Shown here: positions 1 to 6,307 of the stretch, piece after piece
Layout: every line of letters starts with the position of its first letter
How positions within the stretch are numbered: position 1 is the first letter of the stretch
Source: Clostridiales bacterium
GTDB lineage: Bacteria; Bacillota; Clostridia; Lachnospirales; Anaerotignaceae
NCBI GenBank assembly: GCA_019423725.1
Contig: JAHZAW010000053.1
Span: forward strand, 2,962 to 13,657
DNA length: 10,696 bases
Direction: 5' to 3'
Notes under the pieces: generated by a model
What the model was told of the DNA's origin: nothing
Database searches by the model: none
What the model saw: the letters and a program-made list of their open reading frames with translations, nothing else
Position numbers and translations under genes: made by a program

Positions 1-1
1 G

Positions 2-355
2 GATCTTCCAGCAGGCATATTTGGAAGGCTCCTTGCGGAGATATTCATATATGAGGAGGACCAGTATTCCGATACCCTTAGAAAGGCCGCCACAGACCTT
101 GGAAGGTTCATATATGTGATGGATGCCTGGGATGACCTCAAGGATGATATAACCAAAGAAAGGTATAATCCCCTTACTTCCCTGCCTGCGGAAAGCGTGG
201 AACCGGTGCTTATGATGCTTATGGGTGACTGTTCAGAGGCGCTGTTTTCCCTGCCCCTGGTCAAAAACAGGGCCATAATAGAAAACATAATTTATGCCGG
301 TGTCTGGCTCCGCTATGCCGCCAAAATGAGAGTAAAAACCTCACAGAATAAGTAA
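2..355 (+). CDS. DUF5685-like protein, 3' end only (partial)
   Basis: The reading frame is open from the first bases of the window to TAA at 353-355, so only the last 117 residues are present and the start lies outside. The visible part is alpha-helical in character, with the sequence GRFIYVMDAWDDLKDD followed by ERYNPL. That Asp-rich helix plus NPL turn is how I recognise the C-terminal region of the DUF5685 family of Clostridia; the family's function is unknown to me. Full-length members also have a Cys-rich N-terminal part, which cannot be checked here. The next gene, a J-domain protein on the same strand, begins 122 bases downstream with a promoter of its own, and no terminator is visible in the gap, so read-through is possible. 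The family call is from memory and moderately sure; the frame itself is secure. Confidence 0.7.
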   Translation, partial: DLPAGIFGRLLAEIFIYEEDQYSDTLRKAATDLGRFIYVMDAWDDLKDDITKERYNPLTSLPAESVEPVLMMLMGDCSEALFSLPLVKNRAIIENIIYAGVWLRYAAKMRVKTSQNK

Positions 356-393
356 AAATTACATTAAGTATTTATTAACATATAAAAACCCGC

Positions 394-422
394 TTTTCAA
401 ACGATATCAGATTATGTATAAT
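394..422 (+). promoter_or_regulatory. Predicted sigma-A promoter of the J-domain gene
   Basis: TTTTCA (394-399) and a perfect TATAAT (417-422) are separated by 17 bases. Transcription would begin near 429, leaving a leader of about 50 nt before ATG 478. The -10 box is consensus and the -35 box matches at 4 of 6 positions. Confidence 0.55.
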
Positions 423-477
423 ATACCTTATTACTTCATAATTTCTGTAATCGTGACCCCAGAGAGGAAGTTTCAAA

Positions 478-1167
478 ATGGTATCAGATCCATATAAGGT
501 TTTGGGAGTGCCTCCCACGGCCTCAGATGACGAAATACAAAAAGCATATAGGAGACTTGTCAAGAAATATCATCCCGACGTAAATCCCGGCGATGAGAAC
601 GCTGAAAGAAAAATGCGTGAAATAAACGCCGCCTATGACCAGATAAGGAATATCCGTGAGGGCAAGGCTTCATACGGCCAGAACGGCAGCCCCTATGGAG
701 GAGCCGGACAAAGCGGTCCAAACAGCGGTGGATATTATGGCGGTTTTTCATGGGAAGATATATTCGGAAGCGGATTCGGCGGATATGGCGGAGGATATTC
801 ATCCCAGGAAGACACAAACGAACTTACGGCCGCAAGGAATTATATAAACGCCGGACACTACAGAGAGGCGTTAAATGTCCTTAATTCCGTTGATTCATCC
901 CATAGGAACGCCAGATGGTATTATTTCCACGCCCTGGCCAATTACGGCTTAGGAAACAGGATAGAAGCCATGAGTGATGCCGAACAGGCTGCCAGGATGG
1001 AACCAAACAATATGGAATACCAGCAGCTTCTCAGCCGTATGAAAAACGGAGGAGCCACATACCAGCAGTATGGAGGCGGTTCTCCCATAGTGTGCGGAAC
1101 GAGCAATATATGTCTTGATATATGTATAGCGAATATGTTATGCGGTCTGTGCTGCAGGCCCTGCTGA
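478..1167 (+). CDS. J-domain (DnaJ-like) protein with TPR-like region and Cys-rich tail
   Basis: A 229-residue protein. Residues 4-65 form a J domain with the diagnostic HPD tripeptide at 32-34 (KKYHPDVNPG), so it should stimulate the ATPase of an Hsp70 (DnaK) partner. Residues 68-110 are a Gly/Tyr/Ser-rich linker as in DnaJ-type proteins. Residues ~115-195 are helical with TPR-like spacing (AGHYREALNVLNSV, NYGLGNRIEAMSDAEQAA, RMEPNN). There is no DnaJ-type zinc domain (no CxxCxGxG repeats), so this is not dnaJ itself. The last 24 residues are unusual: seven cysteines spaced as C-x5-C-x3-C-x5-C-x2-CC-x2-C. The start ATG at 478 follows AGAGAGGAAG. The gene lies between a DUF5685-like gene and an intrinsic terminator. 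The J domain is certain; the client protein is unknown. Confidence 0.92.
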   Translation: MVSDPYKVLGVPPTASDDEIQKAYRRLVKKYHPDVNPGDENAERKMREINAAYDQIRNIREGKASYGQNGSPYGGAGQSGPNSGGYYGGFSWEDIFGSGFGGYGGGYSSQEDTNELTAARNYINAGHYREALNVLNSVDSSHRNARWYYFHALANYGLGNRIEAMSDAEQAARMEPNNMEYQQLLSRMKNGGATYQQYGGGSPIVCGTSNICLDICIANMLCGLCCRPC

Positions 1168-1168
1168 T

Positions 1169-1196
1169 AAAAAGCCCCTTTTGAGGGGCTTTTTTA
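1169..1196 (+). terminator. Rho-independent terminator after the J-domain gene
   Basis: A perfect 9-bp stem, AAAAGCCCC (1170-1178) with GGGGCTTTT (1185-1193), and a 6-nt loop (TTTTGA) run into a T tract. It begins two bases after the TGA stop and separates this gene from nadE. Confidence 0.9.
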
Positions 1197-1251
1197 TATG
1201 AACATTTCTCATCTATTGTAAAATCTTTCTTCATTCATTTGCTCTTAAAAC

Positions 1252-1280
1252 TTGACAATTCACATTACAAAAACGATAAT
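1252..1280 (+). promoter_or_regulatory. Predicted strong sigma-A promoter of nadE
   Basis: Consensus TTGACA (1252-1257), a 17-base spacer and GATAAT (1275-1280, 5 of 6). The start site would fall near 1287, giving a leader of only about 27 nt that contains AAAGGAG. This leaves no room for a riboswitch. It also shows that the open frame upstream of ATG 1314 is promoter DNA, not coding sequence. Confidence 0.75.
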
Positions 1281-1313
1281 TTAATTAATCACTTACAAAA
1301 GGAGAAATTAAAT

Positions 1314-3242
1314 ATGTACGGATTTGTCAGATGTGCGTCGGCTGTGCCAAAACTCAAGGTCGCCGACTGTAAATATAATACCGGTGAAATAATAAAACTT
1401 ATAAATGCTGCATCCCAGAAGGATGTGGACCTTCTTGTATTTCCGGAATTATGTATAACCGGATACACCTGCGCTGATCTTTTTTTCCAGTCATCATTAT
1501 TAAACAAGGCTGAGGAATGTCTTGCCTTCATAGCTGAGGCCACAAGGGGTAAAAATACCGTCGTAGTTGTTGGTCTTCCAGTAAATATCGGAAACAGCTT
1601 ATATAACTGCTCAGCGGCCATATATGACGGAGATATCCTTGGCGCTGTGCCTAAGATCTACATTCCAAACTATGGCGAATACTATGAAAAACGCTGGTTC
1701 AAAAGCGGCAGAGACCTTAAGGGCGGCATATCCCTTTGTGGACAAAGCGTTCCCATTGGAACAAATCTCCTTTTCGCCGCTGAAGGCATAGAAAACTTCA
1801 CCTTTGGCATTGAGATATGCGAGGATCTGTGGGCTCCCATACCTCCCAGCAGCTATCTTGCCATGTCAGGCGCTGCCATAATAGCCAATACATCAGCCAG
1901 CAATGAGCTTGCCACTAAAAACGAATACAGGACTGCCCTTGTTGCCAACCAGTCTGCAAGATGTATATGCGGATATGTTTATTCATCGGCGGGTATCGGT
2001 GAATCAACCCAGGATATGGTATTCAGCGGACATTCCATAATAAGCGAAAACGGCTCAGTGCTCATAGAAGGCGACCGTTTTTCCAAGGACAGCTCCCTTA
2101 TAATGGCTGACATAGATACTGAACTCATTGTAAACGACAGAAGAAAAAATACAAGCTATTCAGAATATGCGGCTCCTGAAGCTGAAATAATTACCTTTGG
2201 TATGGAGGAAAAGGAAAATAAAAACCTTGAAAGATTCGTCCGTCCCCATCCCTTTGTTCCCAACGATGATGGAGAGCTAAACTCCCGCTGCTCAGATATA
2301 TTCAATATCCAGGTAGCAGGCCTTGTAAAACGTATTATGCATACCAACGCTAAATCCCTTGTTATTGGTATTTCCGGCGGCCTTGATTCTACCCTTGCCC
2401 TTCTTGTGGCTGCAAAGGCCTGTGATTTTCTGGAATTGAGCAGAAAGACAGTAATCGGTGTGACAATGCCCGGATTCGGAACAACTGACAGGACATATAA
2501 CAATGCCCTTTCCCTTATGGGAGCTCTTGGTGTGAATATCCGTGAGATACCCATAGGAGATGCATCTCTTCAGCATTTCAAAGATATAGGCCACGATCCT
2601 GAAGTCCATGATGTCACATACGAAAACACCCAGGCCAGAGAAAGGACCCAGATACTAATGGACCTTGCCAATAAAGAAAATGGTCTTGTTATCGGTACTG
2701 GAGACCTGTCAGAGCTTGCCCTTGGATGGGCCACATATAACGGAGACCATATGTCAATGTACGGTGTCAACTCCGGTGTTCCTAAAACCCTTGTAAGGAT
2801 GTTAGTTAACTGGGCAGTACGTTTTGGCGGACTTGATGAGATAACCGTAAAAATACTCAAAGATATACTTGATACTCCCGTATCTCCTGAACTTCTTCCT
2901 CCCGATGAGGATAACAACATAAATCAGAAGACAGAGGAGATAGTCGGCCCCTATGAGCTCCATGACTTCTTCCTCTACTATGTTGTAAGATGCGGTTTCT
3001 CTCCCAAAAAGATATATTATCTTGCTGAAAATGCCTTTGACGGAGTTTATGATAAGGACACCATACTTAAGTGGCTCAAAAACTTCTACAGAAGATTTTT
3101 TGCCCAGCAGTTCAAGCGTTCCTGCCTTCCCGATGGTCCCAAGGTCGGTACCATAAACCTCTCTCCCAGAGGTGACTGGAGGATGCCTTCAGACGCTGTG
3201 AACTCACTGTGGATGGAAGAACTGGAAGATTTGAGTAAATAA
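1314..3242 (+). CDS. nadE: Glutamine-dependent NAD+ synthetase
   Basis: A cytosolic 642-residue enzyme that converts deamido-NAD+ to NAD+ with ATP, using ammonia released from glutamine; it is the last step of NAD biosynthesis. The N-terminal half is a nitrilase-fold glutaminase with its Glu-Lys-Cys triad visible: E45 in VFPELCITGYTC, K114 in VPKIYIPNYGE and C169 in GIEICEDLWAP. The C-terminal half is the synthetase, with the ATP-binding loop ISGGLDST near residues 350-358 and GTGDLSELALGWATYNGDH further on. The length and two-domain order match the large glutamine-hydrolysing class rather than the short ammonia-only class. The frame is open upstream to an ATG at 1239, but ATG 1314 has AAAGGAG seven bases ahead, begins MYGFVRCASA as the family does, and lies downstream of the predicted promoter. 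It appears to be monocistronic. Confidence 0.96.
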   Translation: MYGFVRCASAVPKLKVADCKYNTGEIIKLINAASQKDVDLLVFPELCITGYTCADLFFQSSLLNKAEECLAFIAEATRGKNTVVVVGLPVNIGNSLYNCSAAIYDGDILGAVPKIYIPNYGEYYEKRWFKSGRDLKGGISLCGQSVPIGTNLLFAAEGIENFTFGIEICEDLWAPIPPSSYLAMSGAAIIANTSASNELATKNEYRTALVANQSARCICGYVYSSAGIGESTQDMVFSGHSIISENGSVLIEGDRFSKDSSLIMADIDTELIVNDRRKNTSYSEYAAPEAEIITFGMEEKENKNLERFVRPHPFVPNDDGELNSRCSDIFNIQVAGLVKRIMHTNAKSLVIGISGGLDSTLALLVAAKACDFLELSRKTVIGVTMPGFGTTDRTYNNALSLMGALGVNIREIPIGDASLQHFKDIGHDPEVHDVTYENTQARERTQILMDLANKENGLVIGTGDLSELALGWATYNGDHMSMYGVNSGVPKTLVRMLVNWAVRFGGLDEITVKILKDILDTPVSPELLPPDEDNNINQKTEEIVGPYELHDFFLYYVVRCGFSPKKIYYLAENAFDGVYDKDTILKWLKNFYRRFFAQQFKRSCLPDGPKVGTINLSPRGDWRMPSDAVNSLWMEELEDLSK

Positions 3243-3243
3243 T

Positions 3244-3271
3244 ATTTGTAAGTTAAAAAATACAAATTTTT
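3244..3271 (+). terminator. Weak candidate terminator of nadE
   Basis: ATTTGTA (3244-3250) can pair with TACAAAT (3261-3267) across a 10-nt loop, followed by TTTT. The stem is short and A/T-rich, so this is tentative. It is the only candidate directly behind the nadE stop codon. Confidence 0.35.
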
Positions 3272-3391
3272 AATATCCAGAAAACTGTTAAAGAATAAAT
3301 GAAAGTATAAATACCATAAAATTACAGCATACAGAGAGACTTAAAACTTAGTGCTATAAGCTCAGGCAGTATCTGATGGATAATATTGGAG

Positions 3392-3413
3392 CTAGTATAT
3401 AACTAGTATATAA
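3392..3413. repeat. Two-copy 11-bp tandem repeat
   Basis: CTAGTATATAA occurs twice back to back (3392-3402 and 3403-3413), exact in both copies, in the A/T-rich spacer between nadE and the Crp-family gene. No function is evident. Confidence 0.8.
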
Positions 3414-3530
3414 AATGATTTCTAAAAATATATTAACCAGATTAATTTTCAAAAAAATCAGCTAAATATATTTTAACTTTGTTCTTTAGCTTTGAAAAAT
3501 ATAATATCTAGCATAATATGTATACAGACT

Positions 3531-3564
3531 AAAAAATAGCGGATATGTTAATATCATATCCGCT
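3531..3564 (-). terminator. Rho-independent terminator of the Crp/Fnr-family gene
   Basis: A perfect 10-bp stem, AGCGGATATG (3538-3547) with CATATCCGCT (3555-3564), has a 7-nt loop. On the minus strand it is followed by a run of T (AAAAAAT at 3531-3537 on plus). It starts immediately after the TGA stop of the minus-strand gene. Confidence 0.88.
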
Positions 3565-4218
3565 TCACTCATTAAGAATACTGAGAAGGCCTTCTCTATT
3601 TATTAATTCAATCTGCCTGTACCCAACTTTTATATAACCATTTTCTCCAAATTCACTCAATAGTTTACTTACTTTTACCCTAGATACTCCTATTAACGCA
3701 GCTATTCTCTCATGTGAAAAATTTAAGATATTTGTGCTTGCCACACACATTTGCAATATATACAATGCCAGTTTTTTCTTAGCAGTATACTGCTGAACAG
3801 CACTGAGGCCATTTAAAAATATCACTATTTTTTTAGTTACAAGAGCTAAAAGCTGGCACACCGCTTCTCTATCATTCATACATATATCTAAAAGTTTTTC
3901 ACGTTCAATATAATATAAAACTGATGGTTCAACAGCATCTATAGATAATACCCTTTTAGGCGGTGTTGTAAAAGTATCTTCACCTAGCAAAAGTCCTCCT
4001 GCAATAACTATAACTGTCTGCTCCTCACCATTTTTGTCAGAATAAAATCCTCTAAGTTTTCCCGACTTAACATAATATATCCCTTCAGCATCATCATCAA
4101 AATAATATACTAGTTCTCCCGCATTAAACTTAACTAAACTTCCATATTTAATTATTATTTCAGCTATTTTATCATACTTAAAATTATTAACAATATCTAT
4201 CTCATCAGAACTGTACAT
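3565..4218 (-). CDS. Crp/Fnr-family transcriptional regulator
   Basis: A 217-residue protein with the two-domain layout of Crp. Residues ~15-110 are the cyclic-nucleotide-binding-type beta barrel (FNAGELVYYF, GIYYVKSGKLRGFYS), then a dimerisation helix, then a winged helix-turn-helix at 168-189 (FSHERIAALIGVSRVKVSKLL). The pocket keeps a Glu (E80) and an Arg (R89), but the Ser that follows Arg in E. coli Crp is Val, so cAMP may not be the ligand. There is no N-terminal cysteine cluster as in Fnr; the cysteines are at 113, 121 and 158. In the recognition helix Crp's R180 is kept, while the positions of Crp E181 and R185 are Val and Lys. The start ATG 4218 follows AAGGAG nine bases upstream. 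The gene is divergent from an alpha/beta hydrolase across a 133-base gap holding a perfect palindrome. Inferred role: local, probably autoregulatory control of that pair. Confidence 0.9.
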   Translation of the reverse strand: MYSSDEIDIVNNFKYDKIAEIIIKYGSLVKFNAGELVYYFDDDAEGIYYVKSGKLRGFYSDKNGEEQTVIVIAGGLLLGEDTFTTPPKRVLSIDAVEPSVLYYIEREKLLDICMNDREAVCQLLALVTKKIVIFLNGLSAVQQYTAKKKLALYILQMCVASTNILNFSHERIAALIGVSRVKVSKLLSEFGENGYIKVGYRQIELINREGLLSILNE

Positions 4219-4244
4219 AGTAAGTCACTCCTTTTAAATATATT

Positions 4245-4273
4245 AACATAAATAATATATTACTAATTGTAAA
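4245..4273 (-). promoter_or_regulatory. Predicted promoter of the Crp/Fnr-family gene
   Basis: Read on the minus strand: TTTACA (4273-4268), a 17-base spacer, TATGTT (4250-4245). The -35 box lies inside one arm of the 22-bp palindrome. The -10 box matches at 4 of 6 positions. Confidence 0.45.
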
Positions 4274-4286
4274 ATATTTTACAATT
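4265..4286. promoter_or_regulatory. Perfect 22-bp palindrome, likely operator of the divergent regulator
   Basis: AATTGTAAAAT (4265-4275) is followed directly by its exact reverse complement (4276-4286). Its core fits the Crp-type pattern of two 5-bp half-sites with a 6-base centre: TGTAA-N6-TTACA at 4268-4283, against TGTGA-N6-TCACA for E. coli Crp. It lies between the divergent regulator and hydrolase genes and overlaps the -35 box of both predicted promoters. Binding by the neighbouring regulator is inferred. Confidence 0.75.
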
Positions 4287-4305
4287 TAATTTTAAAACTT
4301 ATACT
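4278..4305 (+). promoter_or_regulatory. Predicted promoter of the alpha/beta hydrolase gene
   Basis: TTTACA (4278-4283), a 16-base spacer and TATACT (4300-4305). The -35 box is inside the right arm of the palindrome. The start site would be near 4312, about 40 nt before ATG 4352. Confidence 0.5.
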
Positions 4306-4351
4306 ATTATTTATTTATATAAATAATAACCCAAACAAGGAGGTAAATTTT

Positions 4352-5179
4352 ATGGACAAGTTCTTTAAAACAACTGACGGAGCTGAACTTCACTATATTG
4401 ATGAGGGATCAGGAAAAACTATTATACTTATCCACGGCTGGGGCTGCTCTGCAGAACTTTATAAGTACCAAATCAAAGCTTTAAAAGACAGTTATCATGT
4501 TGTTGCCGTTGATTTAAGAGGACATGGAGAATCTAAAACACCTGGTCATGGTTTCAGTATCTCACGTTTTGCAAAAGACATATACGAACTTATATGCAGC
4601 CTTGGTGATGAAAAAGTTATTCTTTGCGGTCATTCTATGGGATGTTCAATAATTTGGTCGTTTATCGAGCTTTTTGGAGAAGATAAACTTAACAAAATTA
4701 TTTTAATTGACGAAGATCCCGTAATCATAGATTGTCCTTGGTGGACAACGGAAGAAAAGCAGAATTACGGCGGCCTTTTTTCTTGGCAGGCAATAGTTGA
4801 CACAGTTGCTGCTTTAAAAGGAGAGAATGGAATAGATACTGCTGTCGCACTTCTTGGCAGCCTCTTTACTGAAAATGCAGACGAAAATTTAAAAAATTGG
4901 GCAGTCGAAAACTTTAAAAAGGGAGCCGCTGCTGACAACGCTTCGCTTATATTTAATCACGCTATGAATGACTGGTCAGCTCTTATTCCACAAATCTCAG
5001 TGCCATCTCTTGTATTCGGAGGAAAAATGAGTGCAATGAATTATAAATCAATGGAATGGGTCGGAAAGGCAATCAAAAATTCTGTTACATATATAATGGA
5101 AGAAAAAAGCAGTCACTTTATGTTCATAGAAAATCCCGATGAATTTAATAAAGTAATGCTGGATTTTTTAAGTAAATAA
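4352..5179 (+). CDS. Alpha/beta-fold hydrolase
   Basis: A 275-residue cytosolic protein (no signal peptide) of the alpha/beta-hydrolase fold. Visible landmarks are the oxyanion-hole loop HGWG at 28-31, VAVDLRGHGES at 51-61, the nucleophile elbow GHSMG with S95, and the catalytic-type His at 255 in SSHFMFIENPDEF. The Asp usual after strand beta-7 is missing: the loop reads GGKMS (223-227). An acid at the end of strand beta-6 (LIDEDP, D120 or D122) might take its place. The substrate cannot be told from sequence; carboxylesterase, lactonase or a signalling hydrolase are all possible. AAGGAGGT at 4337-4344 gives a strong ribosome binding site. The gene is divergent from the Crp/Fnr-family gene and probably controlled by it. 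Base composition is visibly more A/T-rich than in nadE or the redox operon. Confidence 0.9.
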   Translation: MDKFFKTTDGAELHYIDEGSGKTIILIHGWGCSAELYKYQIKALKDSYHVVAVDLRGHGESKTPGHGFSISRFAKDIYELICSLGDEKVILCGHSMGCSIIWSFIELFGEDKLNKIILIDEDPVIIDCPWWTTEEKQNYGGLFSWQAIVDTVAALKGENGIDTAVALLGSLFTENADENLKNWAVENFKKGAAADNASLIFNHAMNDWSALIPQISVPSLVFGGKMSAMNYKSMEWVGKAIKNSVTYIMEEKSSHFMFIENPDEFNKVMLDFLSK

Positions 5180-5602
5180 TTTCACTTTACAAATTAATTA
5201 ATCTAAAAGACAGACAATATTTTGAATTTAAAATCCGTTGATGATCCATTGTCTACTAGAATTTTATGTATTATTCAGAAATGCCTTTAATCTTTTAATA
5301 GTTCTGGTTCTTTTCTAAGTTCTAGATATTCCTGCTTTAATTAGTTAGTTTTATGATAATACGGATAAAGTGCGTTCCCATAATCTTGGAGCGCACTTTT
5401 ATCCGGATTCTTTATATTTACTTATACAATGATATAAATATCGTAATAAATAGACGGCTTTTTAGAAATTTCTGAAACAGCCATCTCATATTCAAGAGCT
5501 GATTTTACAGCAGAAATCTTAAATAACTTTTACGGTCTATAATATAAACCATATTTTACAATATCCTCATGATCTTGAGTTATTTCTACTCACCGGCAGC
5601 TT
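5180..5602. other. Gene-free interval between convergent transcription units
   Basis: About 420 A/T-rich bases between the hydrolase stop and the minus-strand lipoprotein stop. It contains a long hairpin (5362-5405), an imperfect inverted repeat (about 5454-5480, GGCT...AGCC) and a 56-codon minus-strand stretch interrupted by one stop (5422-5589) with no start codon that could be a gene remnant. No RNA gene was recognised. Confidence 0.5.
5362..5405. terminator. Long hairpin, candidate bidirectional terminator
   Basis: CGGATAAA + GTGCGTTCC (5362-5378) pairs with GGAGCGCAC + TTTTATCCG (5388-5405) across a 9-nt loop, with one bulged T and one G·U pair. The stem is about 17 bp. It sits between converging genes (hydrolase ending at 5179, lipoprotein at 5603). 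It lacks a long T tract after the stem on either side, so an alternative is a mobile or structural repeat rather than a terminator. Confidence 0.5.
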
Positions 5603-6274
5603 TTAAATAAATTCATCCCAGTATACTTGATATATCTTTATTTCAGGATCATTTCCCACTGTTCCAAGCAGAAAGTATCTTGTATATCGTCCCTCAGGCA
5701 GCTGGGGAGATGCTTCAAGCTTTGCTTCGTTATATTTCCAGCTGAGATCAGCCTTTACAAGGGCATATTGGTCAAGGCCGCAGTCCTCGACATCTGTAAG
5801 GAGTTCATCCTTTGACATATCGTCAGCTTTTTTCACATCGTCCACACTTACGGTCGTAAGTTCATATATGTCATATTCCTTATTATATCTGCCCTCATTG
5901 AAATTCTTTTCCTCATTGGCACTGGCGGTCTTAAAACTTTCATTTTCACCTATATTGTCCATAAAGCTTTCAAAATCAGCTGACACTATATCATAGTAAT
6001 AATTATAAATGTCATATTCCAGTTCATTCTCTATGGAGTCCTCCATTATAAGGGTCCTGTCCTGGCACACATATTCCCTCTCAACGGCCATATCCAAAAC
6101 GGGAAGTTCATCGATATCCATATATTTATCATAAAGAACATCATAATTTTTATTGTCTGACTCAATATTTTCTGCCAGAGTTTCTGTTTTGTCCACTGTG
6201 CTGACACCTTCAGCTGCACATCCAGCCATAAAGATCATACAGCCAAATAATATGGGTACCGCTGCTGCTTTCAT
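5603..6274 (-). CDS. Lipoprotein of unknown function
   Basis: I do not recognise this 223-residue protein. It opens with a lipoprotein signal peptide: short hydrophobic segment (residues 4-15) and lipobox MAGC with lipidated Cys at 19, so the mature protein should be anchored outside the cytoplasmic membrane. The mature part is strongly acidic and Tyr/Asp/Glu-rich (repeated short runs such as NYDVLYDKYMD and YDIYNYYYD) and has only two cysteines, far apart. The C-terminus (RYTRYFLLGTVGNDPEIKIYQVYWDEF) looks like beta strands. GGAGGAGAGG lies directly before ATG 6274. It is the last gene of the minus-strand cluster, 33 bases after the membrane protein gene. The association with the redox genes upstream suggests an envelope role but does not define one. 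Confidence 0.8.
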   Translation of the reverse strand: MKAAAVPILFGCMIFMAGCAAEGVSTVDKTETLAENIESDNKNYDVLYDKYMDIDELPVLDMAVEREYVCQDRTLIMEDSIENELEYDIYNYYYDIVSADFESFMDNIGENESFKTASANEEKNFNEGRYNKEYDIYELTTVSVDDVKKADDMSKDELLTDVEDCGLDQYALVKADLSWKYNEAKLEASPQLPEGRYTRYFLLGTVGNDPEIKIYQVYWDEFI

Positions 6275-6307
6275 AACCTCTCCTCCGTTTCATATCCATC
6301 CCGGACC

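Larger units (their letters stand above)
3243..3564. other. Gene-free A/T-rich interval after nadE
   Basis: About 320 bases with stops in all frames and no recognisable coding sequence or RNA gene. It holds a weak nadE terminator candidate (3244-3271), a short tandem repeat (3392-3413), a loosely spaced inverted repeat AGCTAAA / TTTAGCT (3460-3466 and 3485-3491) and the terminator of the Crp-family gene (3531-3564). I see nothing else of note. Confidence 0.6.

Noticed and set aside
1239..1313. 25-codon N-terminal extension of nadE
   Set aside because: It covers the predicted TTGACA/GATAAT promoter, is unlike family N-termini, and ATG 1314 has its own AAAGGAG.
1198..1313. NAD-related riboswitch upstream of nadE
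   Set aside because: The predicted leader is only about 27 nt, too short for a known riboswitch aptamer.
3392..3413. CRISPR or satellite array
   Set aside because: Only two 11-bp copies with no spacers or cas genes.
3460..3491. Second terminator for the Crp-family gene
   Set aside because: AGCTAAA/TTTAGCT are 18 bases apart and A/T-rich; the perfect hairpin at 3538-3564 already suffices.
5551..5565. Second operator for the Crp-family regulator (ATATTTTACAAT)
   Set aside because: Only one half-site matches; the partner half is absent.
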